Assembly: GCF_022346925.1 (NCBI RefSeq) | Contig: NZ_JAKRNJ010000001.1 | Span: forward strand, 310,001 to 374,000 | Length of the DNA: 64,000 nt | Direction of reading: 5' to 3' | Origin: Microvirga sp. ACRRW | Lineage (GTDB): Bacteria > Pseudomonadota > Alphaproteobacteria > Rhizobiales > Beijerinckiaceae | Part shown: in pieces, positions 42,877 through 54,117 of the stretch | Position numbering within the stretch: position 1 is the first letter of the stretch | Layout: each line of letters begins with the position of its first letter | Position numbers and translations under genes: made by a program | Notes under the pieces: model-generated | Databases searched by the model: none | What the model was told of the DNA's origin: nothing | What the model saw: the letters and a program-made list of their open reading frames with translations, nothing else

Positions 42877-43909
42877 CGAGAGAATTGAACCCCGTTGTGA
42901 TCTCCAAGGACGGCGGGAGACCGGCTGTCGCAATCGTGCGCGCCGAGGAAACCGCATCGCGCAGCAATATGATCTTCGTACGCCCGCGCGGATCGGCGAC
43001 CGCCTTGCGGAGATCCTCCGGCGCGTTCTCGGAGATCGACGCCGCAGACTCGATGGCATCGAGCGCGCCCTGTCCCTCATCGCCAGGGTTGGGGCCGAGC
43101 AATGCGCGCGTCAGCGCGCCTGCTGCTTCCAGGTTGAGATGGATCGCACGCGTTGAGCGCCCGCTGCGCCACATCTCGGCCGTTGTCGGTCGAGTGGCAT
43201 CAATACTTGGACCGAGAGGACCAACGAGCTTGAAATCCTCGACGACTTCGAGCGCGGTGAGAAGATCCGTGACAAGGCGTGTCACCGCCTCGCGGGCACG
43301 CGCTTCGTCAGCCTGCTCGAGCATCGGCAGGGTTTTCTGCCGCCATTCATCCGAGACCTTGCGGGATGTCGTAGCCAGCGCAGTCGCGATCGCCTTTCCT
43401 ACCTGGCACAACCGCTCGCTGGCGGGCGCGCTGGAACGCAGGCCATTGCGCGTCTCTTCCTCGAACAGCAGCCGTTCGAGCGCCGAGAAACCCTGACCGG
43501 CAACGCTCGTCTCCTGGAAGCGCTCGGGAGACAGAATCTCGGCATCCGGGCGCGAGATGAGATTCGACAATGCGCGCGAAACCGCATTGCGCCGCTCTGG
43601 CCAATGCTCCATGCGCTCGAACCTGAACTCTTCCCCAATCGGCCCGTAGCGCACGAACTCGACCTGCGCCCACGCATCGGCAGCCGCATGAAAAGCCGCA
43701 TCGAGCGCCTTCAGATCGCGCGGAGTCTTAGAGCGACAGGCATCGTTCCATGCCGCCGCTTGCGAAGATGTTGCTTCGGCCAGCGCCTCGTAGCGAGGCA
43801 ATGCGAATTCGCGGGCAGCTCTCAAGGCGACCTGACGATGATCGGCTGCGTTCGCCGGCGCGCCCAATGCGAACGCGAGAAGAAAGCCCATGGCAGCCAG
43901 CAAACGCAT
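42866..43909 (-). CDS. Imelysin-family periplasmic protein (second copy, IrpA-like)
   Basis: 347 residues with a signal peptide (MRLLAAMGFLLAFALGAPANA). It is shorter and more divergent than the imelysin gene at 46577-47854, but has the all-helical plan, including GFSALERLLFEEETRN where the GxHxxE motif should lie. The His of that motif is not conserved here (GFSALE), so metal binding would differ. It sits between the di-heme oxidase and the DUF1513 genes, as in other iron-regulated imelysin clusters. ATG 43909 is used; GTG 43912 is an alternative. Confidence 0.8.
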   Translation of the reverse strand: MRLLAAMGFLLAFALGAPANAADHRQVALRAAREFALPRYEALAEATSSQAAAWNDACRSKTPRDLKALDAAFHAAADAWAQVEFVRYGPIGEEFRFERMEHWPERRNAVSRALSNLISRPDAEILSPERFQETSVAGQGFSALERLLFEEETRNGLRSSAPASERLCQVGKAIATALATTSRKVSDEWRQKTLPMLEQADEARAREAVTRLVTDLLTALEVVEDFKLVGPLGPSIDATRPTTAEMWRSGRSTRAIHLNLEAAGALTRALLGPNPGDEGQGALDAIESAASISENAPEDLRKAVADPRGRTKIILLRDAVSSARTIATAGLPPSLEITTGFNSLDGD

Positions 43910-43921
43910 CACGTCGAACTC

Positions 43922-45109
43922 CTAAAGCGAGGCCAGGAAGGCGAGAAGCCGTTCACGCTCGCGCCTCTCAAGAGCAATATAGCGCGTTCGCGCCGCGCTG
44001 CCCTCCCCGCCATGAGCAAGGATAGCTTCTTCAATCGTTCCCGCGCGCCCGTCATGCAAGAAGCGCGCGCCGGATGCAAGAATCCGCGAGAGGCCCCAGA
44101 GCGGCGCGGTTCTCCATTCGGTGGAGGCCACGCCGGGTTCGGTTGCACCGCCATCGAGGCCTGCGCCCATGTCATGCAGGAGAAGATCGGTATAAGCCTG
44201 CACCGGGCCGCTCGGCGAGGGCAGCACCGGCGCATGGCAGGCAGCGCAGCCTATGCTCGCGAACAGCTTTGAGCCAAGCTTCTCCGTTCCACCACTGGCC
44301 GGTGCGGGTGGCGCAACAGAAGCCAGATAATCGCGGATCATCGCGACGATCTCGAGCGTGATTTCCGGCTCGCTCCCGTCTGCGCCATGTGGAGCGGCGC
44401 GGCATTCGGCTTGCTTCTCGGTGCAATCGCCCCAGGGAGTCATCCTCCCTTGCGTCGAGAAGCCGAGATCGAGCGCAAACGCCGTCGCGCTCATGCCGGA
44501 GAGAGTGGCCGCCGATGCCTTCCAGCCGAAGCGCCCGATGCGGGATATGCCGTCATGTACCGCGACGACATTCGCGCGACCGGATATACCGTCGCCGTTC
44601 CGGTCATCCGGGTCCGCACGTTCCAGGATGGCGGCGTCAGTCACCGCGTCTAGAAGTCCCATTCCACGAAGGGCCGGCGCAAGGCGGGCTCCGTGCCGGC
44701 TGCCAGGGGCAAGGATGCCCTGATTCAAGCTGTGAGGAGACGGCCCGCTCTCCGAGAATGCGATGCGCCCCTCGGGTGCAAGGCCAGGAACGGCGGCGGT
44801 CTGAAGCTGCCTGCCATAAATCGGGTCCGCCTCGCCGTTCTCACTGGAAAAGCGCATGACGAGATTATCGCTCGTCACGATACCGGCAGCATCCACCTCG
44901 ACCGGCATGCGCTCCAGGCCCACATGGCACGAGACACAGGCGCGGGCATTGAAGAGTGGCCCCAAGCCATCGTTGGCCTTCGTCGATGACGGCGCAGGCA
45001 CCCAAGCACGCTCGAACAGTGCCTTGCCGATGGCACGGCTCATGCGGTCGTCCGCCAGGGCGGTTCCTGCGAGCAAAATCGCGATGCCAATGCCGACGGC
45101 AAGGCGCAT
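43922..45109 (-). CDS. Di-heme cytochrome c-type oxidoreductase (DUF1111 family)
   Basis: 395 residues with signal peptide RLAVGIGIAILLAGTALA. Two CxxCH motifs, CVSCH (near residue 55) and CAACH (near residue 290), bind c-type hemes. RYIALERRERERLLAFLASL is a family-like end. These proteins occur in iron-regulated clusters with imelysins; a role in redox handling of iron at the periplasm is plausible. The ATG at 45109 shares one base with the oxidase stop (TGATG), so the two are translationally coupled. The electron donor and acceptor are unknown. Confidence 0.88.
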   Translation of the reverse strand: MRLAVGIGIAILLAGTALADDRMSRAIGKALFERAWVPAPSSTKANDGLGPLFNARACVSCHVGLERMPVEVDAAGIVTSDNLVMRFSSENGEADPIYGRQLQTAAVPGLAPEGRIAFSESGPSPHSLNQGILAPGSRHGARLAPALRGMGLLDAVTDAAILERADPDDRNGDGISGRANVVAVHDGISRIGRFGWKASAATLSGMSATAFALDLGFSTQGRMTPWGDCTEKQAECRAAPHGADGSEPEITLEIVAMIRDYLASVAPPAPASGGTEKLGSKLFASIGCAACHAPVLPSPSGPVQAYTDLLLHDMGAGLDGGATEPGVASTEWRTAPLWGLSRILASGARFLHDGRAGTIEEAILAHGGEGSAARTRYIALERRERERLLAFLASL

Positions 45110-46569
45110 CACACAACCCTCACATAGCCCATCATCCCAGCCTCGAGATGTTCGAGGATGTGGCAATGGAACATCCAATCCCCAGGCGCGGCGACGAAGG
45201 CGATCTCGATGCGCTCCTTCGGGTGCAGCAGCACCGTATCGGCGAGAAAGCGCGGCAGGTCGGACCGTGAAGCAGACAGAACCTCGAACATGTGCCCATG
45301 CAGATGAATCGGATGCGGGTGGGGCGTGGCGTTCATCAACTCGAACACATAGGACTTGCCCGCCTCCAGCATCGCCAGCGGCGGCGGAAGATTCCGATGA
45401 CCGGCATTGGGCCAGGATGCCTTGTTGATGGCCCAGAAAGTCGCATCCTGAACGCAGAGCGCGTCGAGCATCACCTTGCTCAAAGGGTCGTCCTGAGCCA
45501 TAGCCTGCACGAAGCCCGAAGCACCCGTTGCAGCACTGAACGCGAAAGTCTTGCGCTCGGCTGTTTTCAGATCCGCACGCGGCACGCGCGACGCATAGAG
45601 AGGTTTGGGACGGAACGGGCGCTGCTTCAGATTTGAGTCGACGCTCTTCAGCGTCGCCAGTGTCCAGGGCTCGGCGGAAAAATAATCGATCACCTTGAAG
45701 GATCGACCCGCCTTGGGCGCGCGTACCAGCACGTCGAGGCGCATCGCCGTGCCGAGCTTCCAGCTGTGCAGCGGAAATGGATCGATGGGATTGCCGTCGG
45801 TCGCGATCACATAGGCATCGGCTCCCTCCACGCCCACCTCGATAGTGCGGGAAGAATCGAGGTTGAGAATGCGTAGGCGAACATCGCCGTGGGCTGGGAC
45901 ATCGCGCGAGAATTCCTGCACGCCGTTGACGGCGCGCACCGTCCCGAAGGTGCCGGCGCGGCTTGCACCCTCATTCGTATGGAACGGCAACCACGATCCG
46001 TTCTCGGCAAGCCGCCAATCCTTGTTGGCGAGCACGATATCCGCATGCGACGGCTCCTGCTCATCACCTTCGACGATCAGGATTCCGGCAAGACCGCGCC
46101 CGATCTGTCCCGTCTCGTTGCAGTGCGGATGGAAAAAGAACGTGCCCGTATCGGGAGGCGTGAACTCATACGTGAAGGTTTCACCCGGATTGACCGGAGG
46201 CTGCGTCAGATATTGCACGCCGTCCTGTCCATTGGGCACGCGGACTCCGTGCCAATGCATCGAGGTGTGTTCCGGCAGCGTGTTGACGAGCTGCGCGCGC
46301 AAGCTGTCACCCAGCCGGATTCGCGTGACGCCGAAGGGCTGGTCCGTATAGGTCCAGACACGCGAAACAGGCCCCGAGGGCCCGAGAAGCCGAGCCTCGC
46401 GCTCAGCCGCCGTGAAGGTGAGTTCATGCTTGACGCCAATCGCACCGGGCGGACGCGCGGGCAGCCCCTCGCCTGCCCGCGCAGACGAGGATCGCCACCC
46501 AAGGCTTGCGAGAGCACCGGCTCCCGCAAGCCCTGCCGTTCCGCTCAAAAAGATGCGGCGTGTCAGCAC
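45109..46569 (-). CDS. Multicopper oxidase (Tat-exported)
   Basis: 486 residues. A Tat signal (TRRIFLSGTAGLAGAGALASL) precedes three cupredoxin domains. Copper ligands are visible in order: HWHG (near residue 103), FFHPHCNETGQIGRG, HPHPIHLHGHMF (about 425) and FHCHILEHLEAGM (about 465), giving type 1 and trinuclear sites. It probably oxidises Fe(II) or another metal or organic at the periplasm. Its position between two iron-type genes supports a ferroxidase role, which is inference. It starts 7 bp after the imelysin stop. Confidence 0.9.
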   Translation of the reverse strand: MLTRRIFLSGTAGLAGAGALASLGWRSSSARAGEGLPARPPGAIGVKHELTFTAAEREARLLGPSGPVSRVWTYTDQPFGVTRIRLGDSLRAQLVNTLPEHTSMHWHGVRVPNGQDGVQYLTQPPVNPGETFTYEFTPPDTGTFFFHPHCNETGQIGRGLAGILIVEGDEQEPSHADIVLANKDWRLAENGSWLPFHTNEGASRAGTFGTVRAVNGVQEFSRDVPAHGDVRLRILNLDSSRTIEVGVEGADAYVIATDGNPIDPFPLHSWKLGTAMRLDVLVRAPKAGRSFKVIDYFSAEPWTLATLKSVDSNLKQRPFRPKPLYASRVPRADLKTAERKTFAFSAATGASGFVQAMAQDDPLSKVMLDALCVQDATFWAINKASWPNAGHRNLPPPLAMLEAGKSYVFELMNATPHPHPIHLHGHMFEVLSASRSDLPRFLADTVLLHPKERIEIAFVAAPGDWMFHCHILEHLEAGMMGYVRVV

Positions 46570-46576
46570 GATGGCC

Positions 46577-47854
<1,278 letters not shown>

Positions 47855-47893
47855 GGGAAGAGACCTCCAGCAGGATCAGCGAGACAAACGCAG

Positions 47894-47908
47894 TTTAGAA
47901 ATCCTAAA
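47894..47908. promoter_or_regulatory. Possible iron-responsive (Irr/ICE-like) operator
   Basis: TTTAGAAATCCTAAA has inverted arms TTTAG and CTAAA, 40 bases before the ATG of the imelysin gene. The rhizobial Irr box is reported as a palindrome of the TTTAGAA-N3-TTCTAAA type, which is two bases longer. The match is only partial, but its place before an iron-type operon supports it. Confidence 0.4.
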
Positions 47909-48059
47909 AACTACCTTTGTTTTCAATCACTTAATATAGGAATGAGGGAGCATCCGCAACCATATCCCTTACCTCGGCGTCAGGAAGGCTGAGGAGGATA
48001 GGACAAGAACCGGCAATGCTCGGAAGGAAAAGGGCCGAGATGGACAAGCGGCGCAATCG

Positions 48060-48986
48060 TCATGCACCTCTTGTGTCTATCCGCTCGAGGCCGTGAAAAA
48101 CGGCCACGGAATCGCGGCGGGCGATGCCGATGAGCGTGATGTCGAGAAGCCGCGCCCTCTCCAGGGCAAGCGCGGTTGGCGCCGAGATGGCGACGAGTGT
48201 CCTTGCACCGAAGGCCGCGACCTTTTCCACCAGCTCGAAGGAACAGCGGCTTGTGACGATGGCGAAACCGCTTTCCGGCCTCGTGCCCACACGGGCAACA
48301 GCGCCGATGAGCTTATCGAGCGCATTATGCCGACCCACATCCTCACGCACGAACCGGACCGTTCCGTCGAGGTCGGCCCATGCCGCCGCATGCACGGCAT
48401 GCGTCAGCTCGTTAAGAGCCTGCTCGCGCTCAATGCCCAGCAGAGCTGCGCGAATAGCGGACAAGGCAATGTCCGGCGCGCGTCCTTTCGGCTGTCTGGC
48501 CTGCGGCAAGGACTTCAGATCATCGATGCCGCACAGGCCGCAACCTGTTCGCCCCATCATGGCGCGCTTTCGCGCGAGATGTTCGTGAAGCCTGTTCGAT
48601 GTCAGCTCGATTGAGAGCCGAAGGCCTTTCTCCTCTGGTTCGATGCGAATCCCACGGATGTCATCCGGCTCCTGGATCACACCTTCGGTCAGGCTGAAGC
48701 CAACGGCGAAGTCTTCGAGATCCGACGGCGTCGTCATCATGACGGCAAACGGGACGCCGCCATAAATCAGATTGACCGGCACTTCCGAGGGAATGGCTCT
48801 CGTTCCATGAAACGGATCTGAATCCTCGAAGGAGATTACCGTCATTGAGGCTTCCACCGCAGTCGGGTTCCGCGGATCGTCATGTGGCACGCCCTGAAGA
48901 AGGTGGCCTTGATCGGCAGGAGAACTCAGCCCGCTGAATTGCGGCTTGACCGTGGAGTCTTCAGACTCGGTGTGATCACCCGGCAT
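48060..48986 (-). CDS. fdhD: Formate dehydrogenase accessory sulfurtransferase FdhD
   Basis: 308 residues. FdhD moves sulfur from IscS to the bis-MGD cofactor and is required for activity of formate dehydrogenases. The double-Cys motif CGLCG is visible near residue 167 (MGRTGCGLCGIDDL), with VPVNLIYGGVPFAVMMTTP and VREDVGRHNALDKLIG as family blocks. The ATG at 48986 has GAGAGGAA six bases away; codons upstream are in frame but not family-like. It is divergent from selD, which suggests co-regulation of FDH maturation and selenophosphate supply. Confidence 0.93.
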   Translation of the reverse strand: MPGDHTESEDSTVKPQFSGLSSPADQGHLLQGVPHDDPRNPTAVEASMTVISFEDSDPFHGTRAIPSEVPVNLIYGGVPFAVMMTTPSDLEDFAVGFSLTEGVIQEPDDIRGIRIEPEEKGLRLSIELTSNRLHEHLARKRAMMGRTGCGLCGIDDLKSLPQARQPKGRAPDIALSAIRAALLGIEREQALNELTHAVHAAAWADLDGTVRFVREDVGRHNALDKLIGAVARVGTRPESGFAIVTSRCSFELVEKVAAFGARTLVAISAPTALALERARLLDITLIGIARRDSVAVFHGLERIDTRGA

Positions 48987-49173
48987 GACGGTTCCTCTCC
49001 GGTCGACCCGTTCGAATGCTGCCATGGAAATGCACCTGGCAGCTTCTGCATTAGGGCCATCCCGGGCATCAGAATGCAAGACCCGCAACCGGATGAGGCT
49101 GCGTGCGATGGAACGGGGAGTTTGCATAATCGGCGAAGGTCTGGGACCATGAAGAGAGGAACGGAGGATTCAG

Positions 49174-50220
49174 ATGGACACGCAAGATGTTCGGCTCAGT
49201 CATTTGTCCCATGGCGGCGGTTGCGGATGCAAACTGGCGCCCGCTGTTCTCCAGCAACTCCTCTCTGAACAGCCAGTTGCCGGACCATTCAAGAACCTCC
49301 TCGTCGGCACAGAGACGGCGGACGATGCGGCCGTCTGGCAGCTCGACGAGAACACCTGCATCATCGCGACCACGGATTTCTTCATGCCGATGGTCGACGA
49401 TCCGTTCGATTTCGGGCGCATCGCGGCGACCAATGCCATTTCCGACGTCTATGCGATGGGCGGCCGCCCGATCATGGCGCTTGCGATCCTCGGCATGCCT
49501 CTGGGCAAGATTGCACCGGCCACCGTCCGCGAAATCCTGAAGGGCGGCGCGGCGATTTGCGCCGAGGCCGGCATTCCGGTCGCGGGCGGCCATTCCATCG
49601 ATTGTCCCGAGCCGGTCTATGGACTTGCCGTAATCGGAACGGCGAAGCCCAGCGACATTCGCCGCAACAGCGGCGCGAAGGCAGGCGATGCGCTGATCCT
49701 GACGAAGGCTCTCGGCGTCGGCATCTATTCGGCTGCATTCAAGAAGGATGCGCTCTCCGCTGACGCCTATGTGGAGATGATGCACTCGGTCACGCTTCTG
49801 AACAGGATCGGCGCCGAGCTTGCGCAGGATCCCGATATCCATGCCATCACGGACGTGACCGGTTTCGGCATCCTCGGCCACGGCCTTGAGATGGCGCGCG
49901 GATCGGAACTCACCTTGACCATTGATCACGCCCGCCTCCCCTTCCTGCAGGAAGCCCCATCCCTTGCACAAAAGGGCTACGTCACGGGTGCCTCGACCCG
50001 GAACTGGGACAGCTATGGAGACGGTGTCGTGCTGCCGGAAAGCATGGACCTCTGGCAGAGACATCTTCTCACCGATCCCCAGACCTCAGGCGGGCTCCTG
50101 ATCGCCTGCGTTCCGGAGCGAGCGGAGCAGATTCTCGGTCGCATCGTCGAGGCCGGGTATCCATCTGCTCGGATCGTCGGCCAAGCGGAGGCCGGTCCCT
50201 CGCAGGTCAGGGTGATCTGA
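49174..50220 (+). CDS. selD: Selenide, water dikinase (selenophosphate synthase)
   Basis: 348 residues. The active-site loop is [12 protein letters not shown] (residues 13-24), with Cys in place of the Sec found in some SelD proteins, and the catalytic Lys next to it. ATP-binding stretches [32 protein letters not shown] and [16 protein letters not shown] follow. It makes selenophosphate from selenide and ATP for SelA. GGAGGA precedes the ATG by six bases. It points away from fdhD and is the only plus-strand gene of the selenium set. Confidence 0.95.
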   Translation: MDTQDVRLSHLSHGGGCGCKLAPAVLQQLLSEQPVAGPFKNLLVGTETADDAAVWQLDENTCIIATTDFFMPMVDDPFDFGRIAATNAISDVYAMGGRPIMALAILGMPLGKIAPATVREILKGGAAICAEAGIPVAGGHSIDCPEPVYGLAVIGTAKPSDIRRNSGAKAGDALILTKALGVGIYSAAFKKDALSADAYVEMMHSVTLLNRIGAELAQDPDIHAITDVTGFGILGHGLEMARGSELTLTIDHARLPFLQEAPSLAQKGYVTGASTRNWDSYGDGVVLPESMDLWQRHLLTDPQTSGGLLIACVPERAEQILGRIVEAGYPSARIVGQAEAGPSQVRVI

Positions 50221-50284
50221 CGGGTTTCGGAACCCGCCGCCCTCCGCAACGTTGCTCCGAGAGCTTAGCCAAGGAGCGGACGCT

Positions 50285-50617
50285 ATGCGTGCCTCTATGA
50301 TCCTTGCCGTCGCCGTCCTCGGCCTGTCGACGCCCTCTTGGGCTCAAACGGCAGCGCAGCCATGTCCGGAGGCGCCTGCAACCACTGCCGCGACGCCGCC
50401 CGATCCGAACAACCCTGCCTCTGGCACCTCGCCGGGAACGGCAGGATCCTCCGGCTGGACGGGCGGACTCGGTGGCTCCCATATCGGCACGTCTCCGCAA
50501 GGGCCAACTCCGCAATCGCCATCGCAACATCCCGCGACCGCGAGCGGGCTCGATCCGATGAAAAGCGCGGCTGCGTCTCCGGCCAGTTCGTCAAGCGGAT
50601 GCACACCCTCTCGCTGA
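50285..50617 (+). CDS. Small secreted Pro/Gly/Ser-rich protein
   Basis: 110 residues. A signal peptide (ASMILAVAVLGLSTPSWA) is followed by a low-complexity mature part (PATTAATPPDPNNPASGTSP, then GLGGSHIGTSPQGPTPQSPS) with two cysteines. I do not recognise a family; short secreted proteins of this kind are common in rhizobia. It begins 64 bp after selD on the same strand and may be co-transcribed. The ATG at 50285 has AGGAGCG upstream. Its function is unknown. Confidence 0.6.
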   Translation: MRASMILAVAVLGLSTPSWAQTAAQPCPEAPATTAATPPDPNNPASGTSPGTAGSSGWTGGLGGSHIGTSPQGPTPQSPSQHPATASGLDPMKSAAASPASSSSGCTPSR

Positions 50618-50636
50618 GAGCCTAACCGGCTGGCGG

Positions 50637-52715
50637 CTATCCATGTTTCTGCGCATGGCCAGCGGATGATGATGGCGGAAGAGAGTGGGAGTCGAACCCA
50701 CCTAGGACCGGCTCGCGGCCCCACCCGGATTTGAAGTCCGGACGCCCCACCGGGGGCGCCTCTCCTCCAGAAGACTTTTCAAGCGGCTGGCTCACGCGGA
50801 AGAGATCCAGCCGATGCGGATTGATGCGACGAAGATCGCCGCGGCGCAAGGTGACGCCATGACGGTCGAAGAACTCAAGAATTTGGATTGCGACCTTGCG
50901 CCCGTTCAACACCCGGTCGCGGAACTGCGCTGCCGTGAACTGCCGGTCGGACGCATGCCGGCTCAGATCCTCGATGATCCCGACCATCTCGGCAACGGTC
51001 TCGCGCCGGAAAAAATGATCGTGCGCCACCTCATCGAGCTGCCCGAGGCGGCTCAAAAGCTTGCAGAGGGAGCGAACATCATTCTCCGAAACAGCCAAGA
51101 GATTGGAGATGTCACGCACGCGTGGCGGGCGGAACCGTTCCTCCCCTGAGAGAAGCGGCTGGATCGTCTGCCACAGATGCTCCTCGTGCTCATCGAGGCG
51201 TACTTCATGTTCCGCCAGCCGCACCCATGAGCCGTCGATCTTGATCCGGCCTTCCGCAATGAGAGACTGCAACGCGGCGCGAAAAGCCTGTGCCGGCAGG
51301 CGCGGCTCACATTGAAGACGCAGGCGTTCCAAACCCATGCCCTGAAGATCCGGGTTCTCCCCGTGAAATGCACCGAGAATGCCTGTCAGGCCGGTTTCAA
51401 AAGCGAGCCCGCGCTGTCTTTCGATAGCCAGAAGAGCTGGACCCGCGGCGAGACGCACGAAGCCTAGTCTGTCTGCTATGTCCGTCACAGCGCTGAGAGG
51501 CATGGCCCTGTCGCGGGCGAATAGCACGAGATCGAAAAAGAATGGCTGCGCTGAGGCGAGACCTTGCATGGCAAGAGCCGGATCGGTCTGCGACAGAGCG
51601 GCAATCTGCGCACGCCTCTCCTCGCTTCGCCTGTATCGGGCGGGAGCGCGCAGATCGATGAAGAACCCGCCACCGATCGTGCGTTTAGCGGATGTGTCCC
51701 GCACGACGAAGCGATCATGGGCGGCTGCGGCAATCGGCCGGTCGAGGACGAGTTGCACCGTGCGCTTCTCGCCCGGCTGAACGAGATCGTCTTCCAAGAG
51801 AACGATCCGTGCTCCGACCTCGGCGGCCGCATGATGCAGCCTGACGGGAAACCATTGACCCACGGGCTTCTTCTCGGTCGCAAGAATCCGTAAGTTCGCA
51901 TCGATCCGGTCGGTCGGCGCGTGAAGCTCGGGAGCGAGCACCATGTCGCCTCGGACGACGGCATCCTTCGATATTCCCTCACCCGCCAGATTGAGGGCGC
52001 AGCGTTGCCCTGCAACGCCTCGCTCAGCCGCACGGTTCTGGGCATGGATCGAACGCACGCGCGCCGTGCGGCCAGAGGGGCTGACGGCAACCTGATCGCC
52101 AATAGAAACCGTGCCGGACAGAACGGTCCCCGTCACAACGGTGCCTGCACCGGAGAGAGTGAAGCTGCGGTCCACGGACAAGCGGAAGAGACCGGCAGCA
52201 TCCCGTTCCCGCTGAGCGGAAGCTTCTGCCTGCAAATGCTGATTCAATGTCCCGATCCCTTCTCCCGTGACGGAAGAAACCGGAATGATCGGACAGCTTT
52301 CCAAGGTCGTTCCTGCGAGAGCATTCCGAATTTGAGCGGACGCCTCAGCACGGCGCCCCTCATCCGCGAGATCGGCTTTGCTCAGTACGATGACGCCACG
52401 GTCGATTCCCAGGATGTCGATGATCGCCAGATGCTCGAGGGTCTGGGGCTTTACCGCATCGTCGGCTGCGACCACGAGCATAACGAAATCGACGCCGCTC
52501 GCACCGGCCACCATGGTATGAACGAAGCGCTCATGCCCCGGAACGTCCACGAAGCCAATCACATCGCCATTCTCTTGTGGCCAATAAGCAAAGCCGAGAT
52601 CGATGGTGATGCCGCGCGCCTTCTCTTCCTTGAGGCGATCCGTATCGATCCCGGTCAGCGCCTTGACGAGCGCGGTCTTGCCGTGATCGATGTGACCTGC
52701 CGTGCCGACGATCAT
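50637..52715 (-). CDS. selB: Selenocysteine-specific elongation factor SelB
   Basis: 692 residues. The GTPase domain has [17 protein letters not shown] (G1), [12 protein letters not shown] (G3) and VLSKADL (G4), followed by beta-barrel domains and C-terminal winged helices that bind the SECIS RNA. Residues about 650-681 are encoded by the tRNA-Sec gene in the same direction, and the end reads [19 protein letters not shown]. coli SelB is 614 residues, so this overhang is unusual. The ATG at 52715 overlaps the selA stop as ATGA. Codons upstream of 52715 in the same frame lie in selA. Confidence 0.93.
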   Translation of the reverse strand: MIVGTAGHIDHGKTALVKALTGIDTDRLKEEKARGITIDLGFAYWPQENGDVIGFVDVPGHERFVHTMVAGASGVDFVMLVVAADDAVKPQTLEHLAIIDILGIDRGVIVLSKADLADEGRRAEASAQIRNALAGTTLESCPIIPVSSVTGEGIGTLNQHLQAEASAQRERDAAGLFRLSVDRSFTLSGAGTVVTGTVLSGTVSIGDQVAVSPSGRTARVRSIHAQNRAAERGVAGQRCALNLAGEGISKDAVVRGDMVLAPELHAPTDRIDANLRILATEKKPVGQWFPVRLHHAAAEVGARIVLLEDDLVQPGEKRTVQLVLDRPIAAAAHDRFVVRDTSAKRTIGGGFFIDLRAPARYRRSEERRAQIAALSQTDPALAMQGLASAQPFFFDLVLFARDRAMPLSAVTDIADRLGFVRLAAGPALLAIERQRGLAFETGLTGILGAFHGENPDLQGMGLERLRLQCEPRLPAQAFRAALQSLIAEGRIKIDGSWVRLAEHEVRLDEHEEHLWQTIQPLLSGEERFRPPRVRDISNLLAVSENDVRSLCKLLSRLGQLDEVAHDHFFRRETVAEMVGIIEDLSRHASDRQFTAAQFRDRVLNGRKVAIQILEFFDRHGVTLRRGDLRRINPHRLDLFRVSQPLEKSSGGEAPPVGRPDFKSGWGREPVLGGFDSHSLPPSSSAGHAQKHG
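50673..50768 (-). tRNA. selC: tRNA-Sec (UCA anticodon)
   Basis: A 96-base selenocysteine tRNA including the encoded CCA (50673-50675). The acceptor stem has 8 bp (GGAGGAGA with TCTCTTCC, one G-U), then a long variable arm. The anticodon loop reads CTTCAAA with anticodon TCA at 50734 to 50732, and the T-loop is GGTTCGACTCCC-like (50689-50700 region). It lies inside the 3' end of the selB reading frame on the same strand. SelA converts its Ser to Sec and SelB carries it to the fdoG UGA. Confidence 0.96.
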
Positions 52716-54115
52716 GAAGCGGCCTCGAAGCGCAAGGACGAAAGATTGTCTCGAAACGCTCCTTCGTCTTCCAAGCACCTCAGATCGAAGTGAAGCGCGC
52801 CTTCTGTCACGCGCCCGATCACGGGCCATGGCAGGCCCCTGAAAGCAGCGCTCAGTGCCTCGACCGCGCGCCCTCCCCCTGTGGGTCTTAGAGAGAGTCC
52901 GAAGCTCGGAATCGTATCTAGCGGCAATGCGCCTGAACCGATCTGGCTTGCGCACGCAGCCGCTTCGACAGCCACGCCGCGTCCCAGGACCTCGTTCAGA
53001 ACAGGCGCAAGACGAAGAGCCATCTGCCGAATGTCATCGACCTGTCGCGCCAGAAAACGCATCGTGGGAAGTCTTTGCGCGAGCCGATCAGGATCGCGAT
53101 AGAGCTTCAAAGTTGCCTCGCAAGCCGCGAGCCGGATCTTGTCCACGCGCAGAGCACGCTTCATGGGGTTGTGGTTGATTGCGGCGATGAGATCCTTCCG
53201 GCCGACGATGAAGCCGGCCTGCGGTCCGCCGAGAAGCTTGTCACCGGAGAAGGTGATGAGATCCGCCCCCTCCTCCACCGCTTCGCGCACGGTCGGCTCT
53301 TTCCTCAGCCCGAACCGGGAGAGATCGATAAGCGTTCCCGAACCGAGATCGTTGACGAGAGGCACCTTGTGCTGATGTGCGATCTTCGCAAGCTCGCGGG
53401 CATCGACTTCCGCCGTAAATCCTTCGATGCGGTAATTCGAGGTGTGAACCTTGAGGATCAGTCCAGTCTCGGACCCCAGCGCATTCGCATAATCGCGCGC
53501 ATGAGTACGATTCGTCGTGCCGATTTCGCGTAAGATCGCCCCTGCCCTTGCCATGATCTCCGGCATCCGGAACGCACCGCCGATCTCGATGAGTTCTCCG
53601 CGCGAGACGATGGCCTCCCTGCCTTGAGCAAGCGTGTTGAGGACGAGAAGCACCGCAGCCGCGTTGTTGTTAACGAGGGTCGCATCCTCCGCGCCCGTCA
53701 ATTCGCAGATGAGGCTGCGGACATGATCGTCGCGCTCCCCTCTCTTGCCGCTTGCGAGATCGAATTCCAGGGAGACAGCCTGGCGCATGGCGGCACTTGC
53801 CGCCTCCACGGCTTCTTCCGCCAGGATCGCGCGGCCGAGATTGGTGTGCAGCACGGTGCCGGTGAGATTGTAGAGCGGTCTGAGCCGCTTGTCTGCACGC
53901 GCATCGAGGCGAGACAGGACGGATGCAACAATGACCGCGTCATCGACACCGGTTCCAGGTTGCATTTCCTCACGCAAAGCCGCAAGGGTTTCGCGAATGG
54001 CCAATGTGGTTTCCGAACGCCCGTGCTTTTCCACGAGAGCCATAATGTCGGGTTGGCGCAGAACCCGATCGACGGAAGGAAGATTGCGCAGGGACGACAG
54101 GGCTGCCTCCGCCAT
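52712..54115 (-). CDS. selA: L-seryl-tRNA(Sec) selenium transferase SelA
   Basis: 467 residues of the PLP fold. The PLP lysine is in FSGDKLLGGPQAGF; LYNLTGTVLHTNLGRAIL and AVLLVLNTLAQGREAIVSRGELIEIGG are family blocks. It converts Ser-tRNA(Sec) to Sec-tRNA(Sec) using selenophosphate. The ATG at 54115 is two bases after the fdhE stop; in-frame sequence before it lies in fdhE. The gene is translationally coupled to selB. Confidence 0.95.
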   Translation of the reverse strand: MAEAALSSLRNLPSVDRVLRQPDIMALVEKHGRSETTLAIRETLAALREEMQPGTGVDDAVIVASVLSRLDARADKRLRPLYNLTGTVLHTNLGRAILAEEAVEAASAAMRQAVSLEFDLASGKRGERDDHVRSLICELTGAEDATLVNNNAAAVLLVLNTLAQGREAIVSRGELIEIGGAFRMPEIMARAGAILREIGTTNRTHARDYANALGSETGLILKVHTSNYRIEGFTAEVDARELAKIAHQHKVPLVNDLGSGTLIDLSRFGLRKEPTVREAVEEGADLITFSGDKLLGGPQAGFIVGRKDLIAAINHNPMKRALRVDKIRLAACEATLKLYRDPDRLAQRLPTMRFLARQVDDIRQMALRLAPVLNEVLGRGVAVEAAACASQIGSGALPLDTIPSFGLSLRPTGGGRAVEALSAAFRGLPWPVIGRVTEGALHFDLRCLEDEGAFRDNLSSLRFEAAS

Positions 54116-54117
54116 GC

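Noticed and set aside
50624-50665. Bulged hairpin after the small secreted protein gene
   Set aside because: Two 5-bp stems separated by a 7-base bulge and no T-run; too weak to call a terminator.
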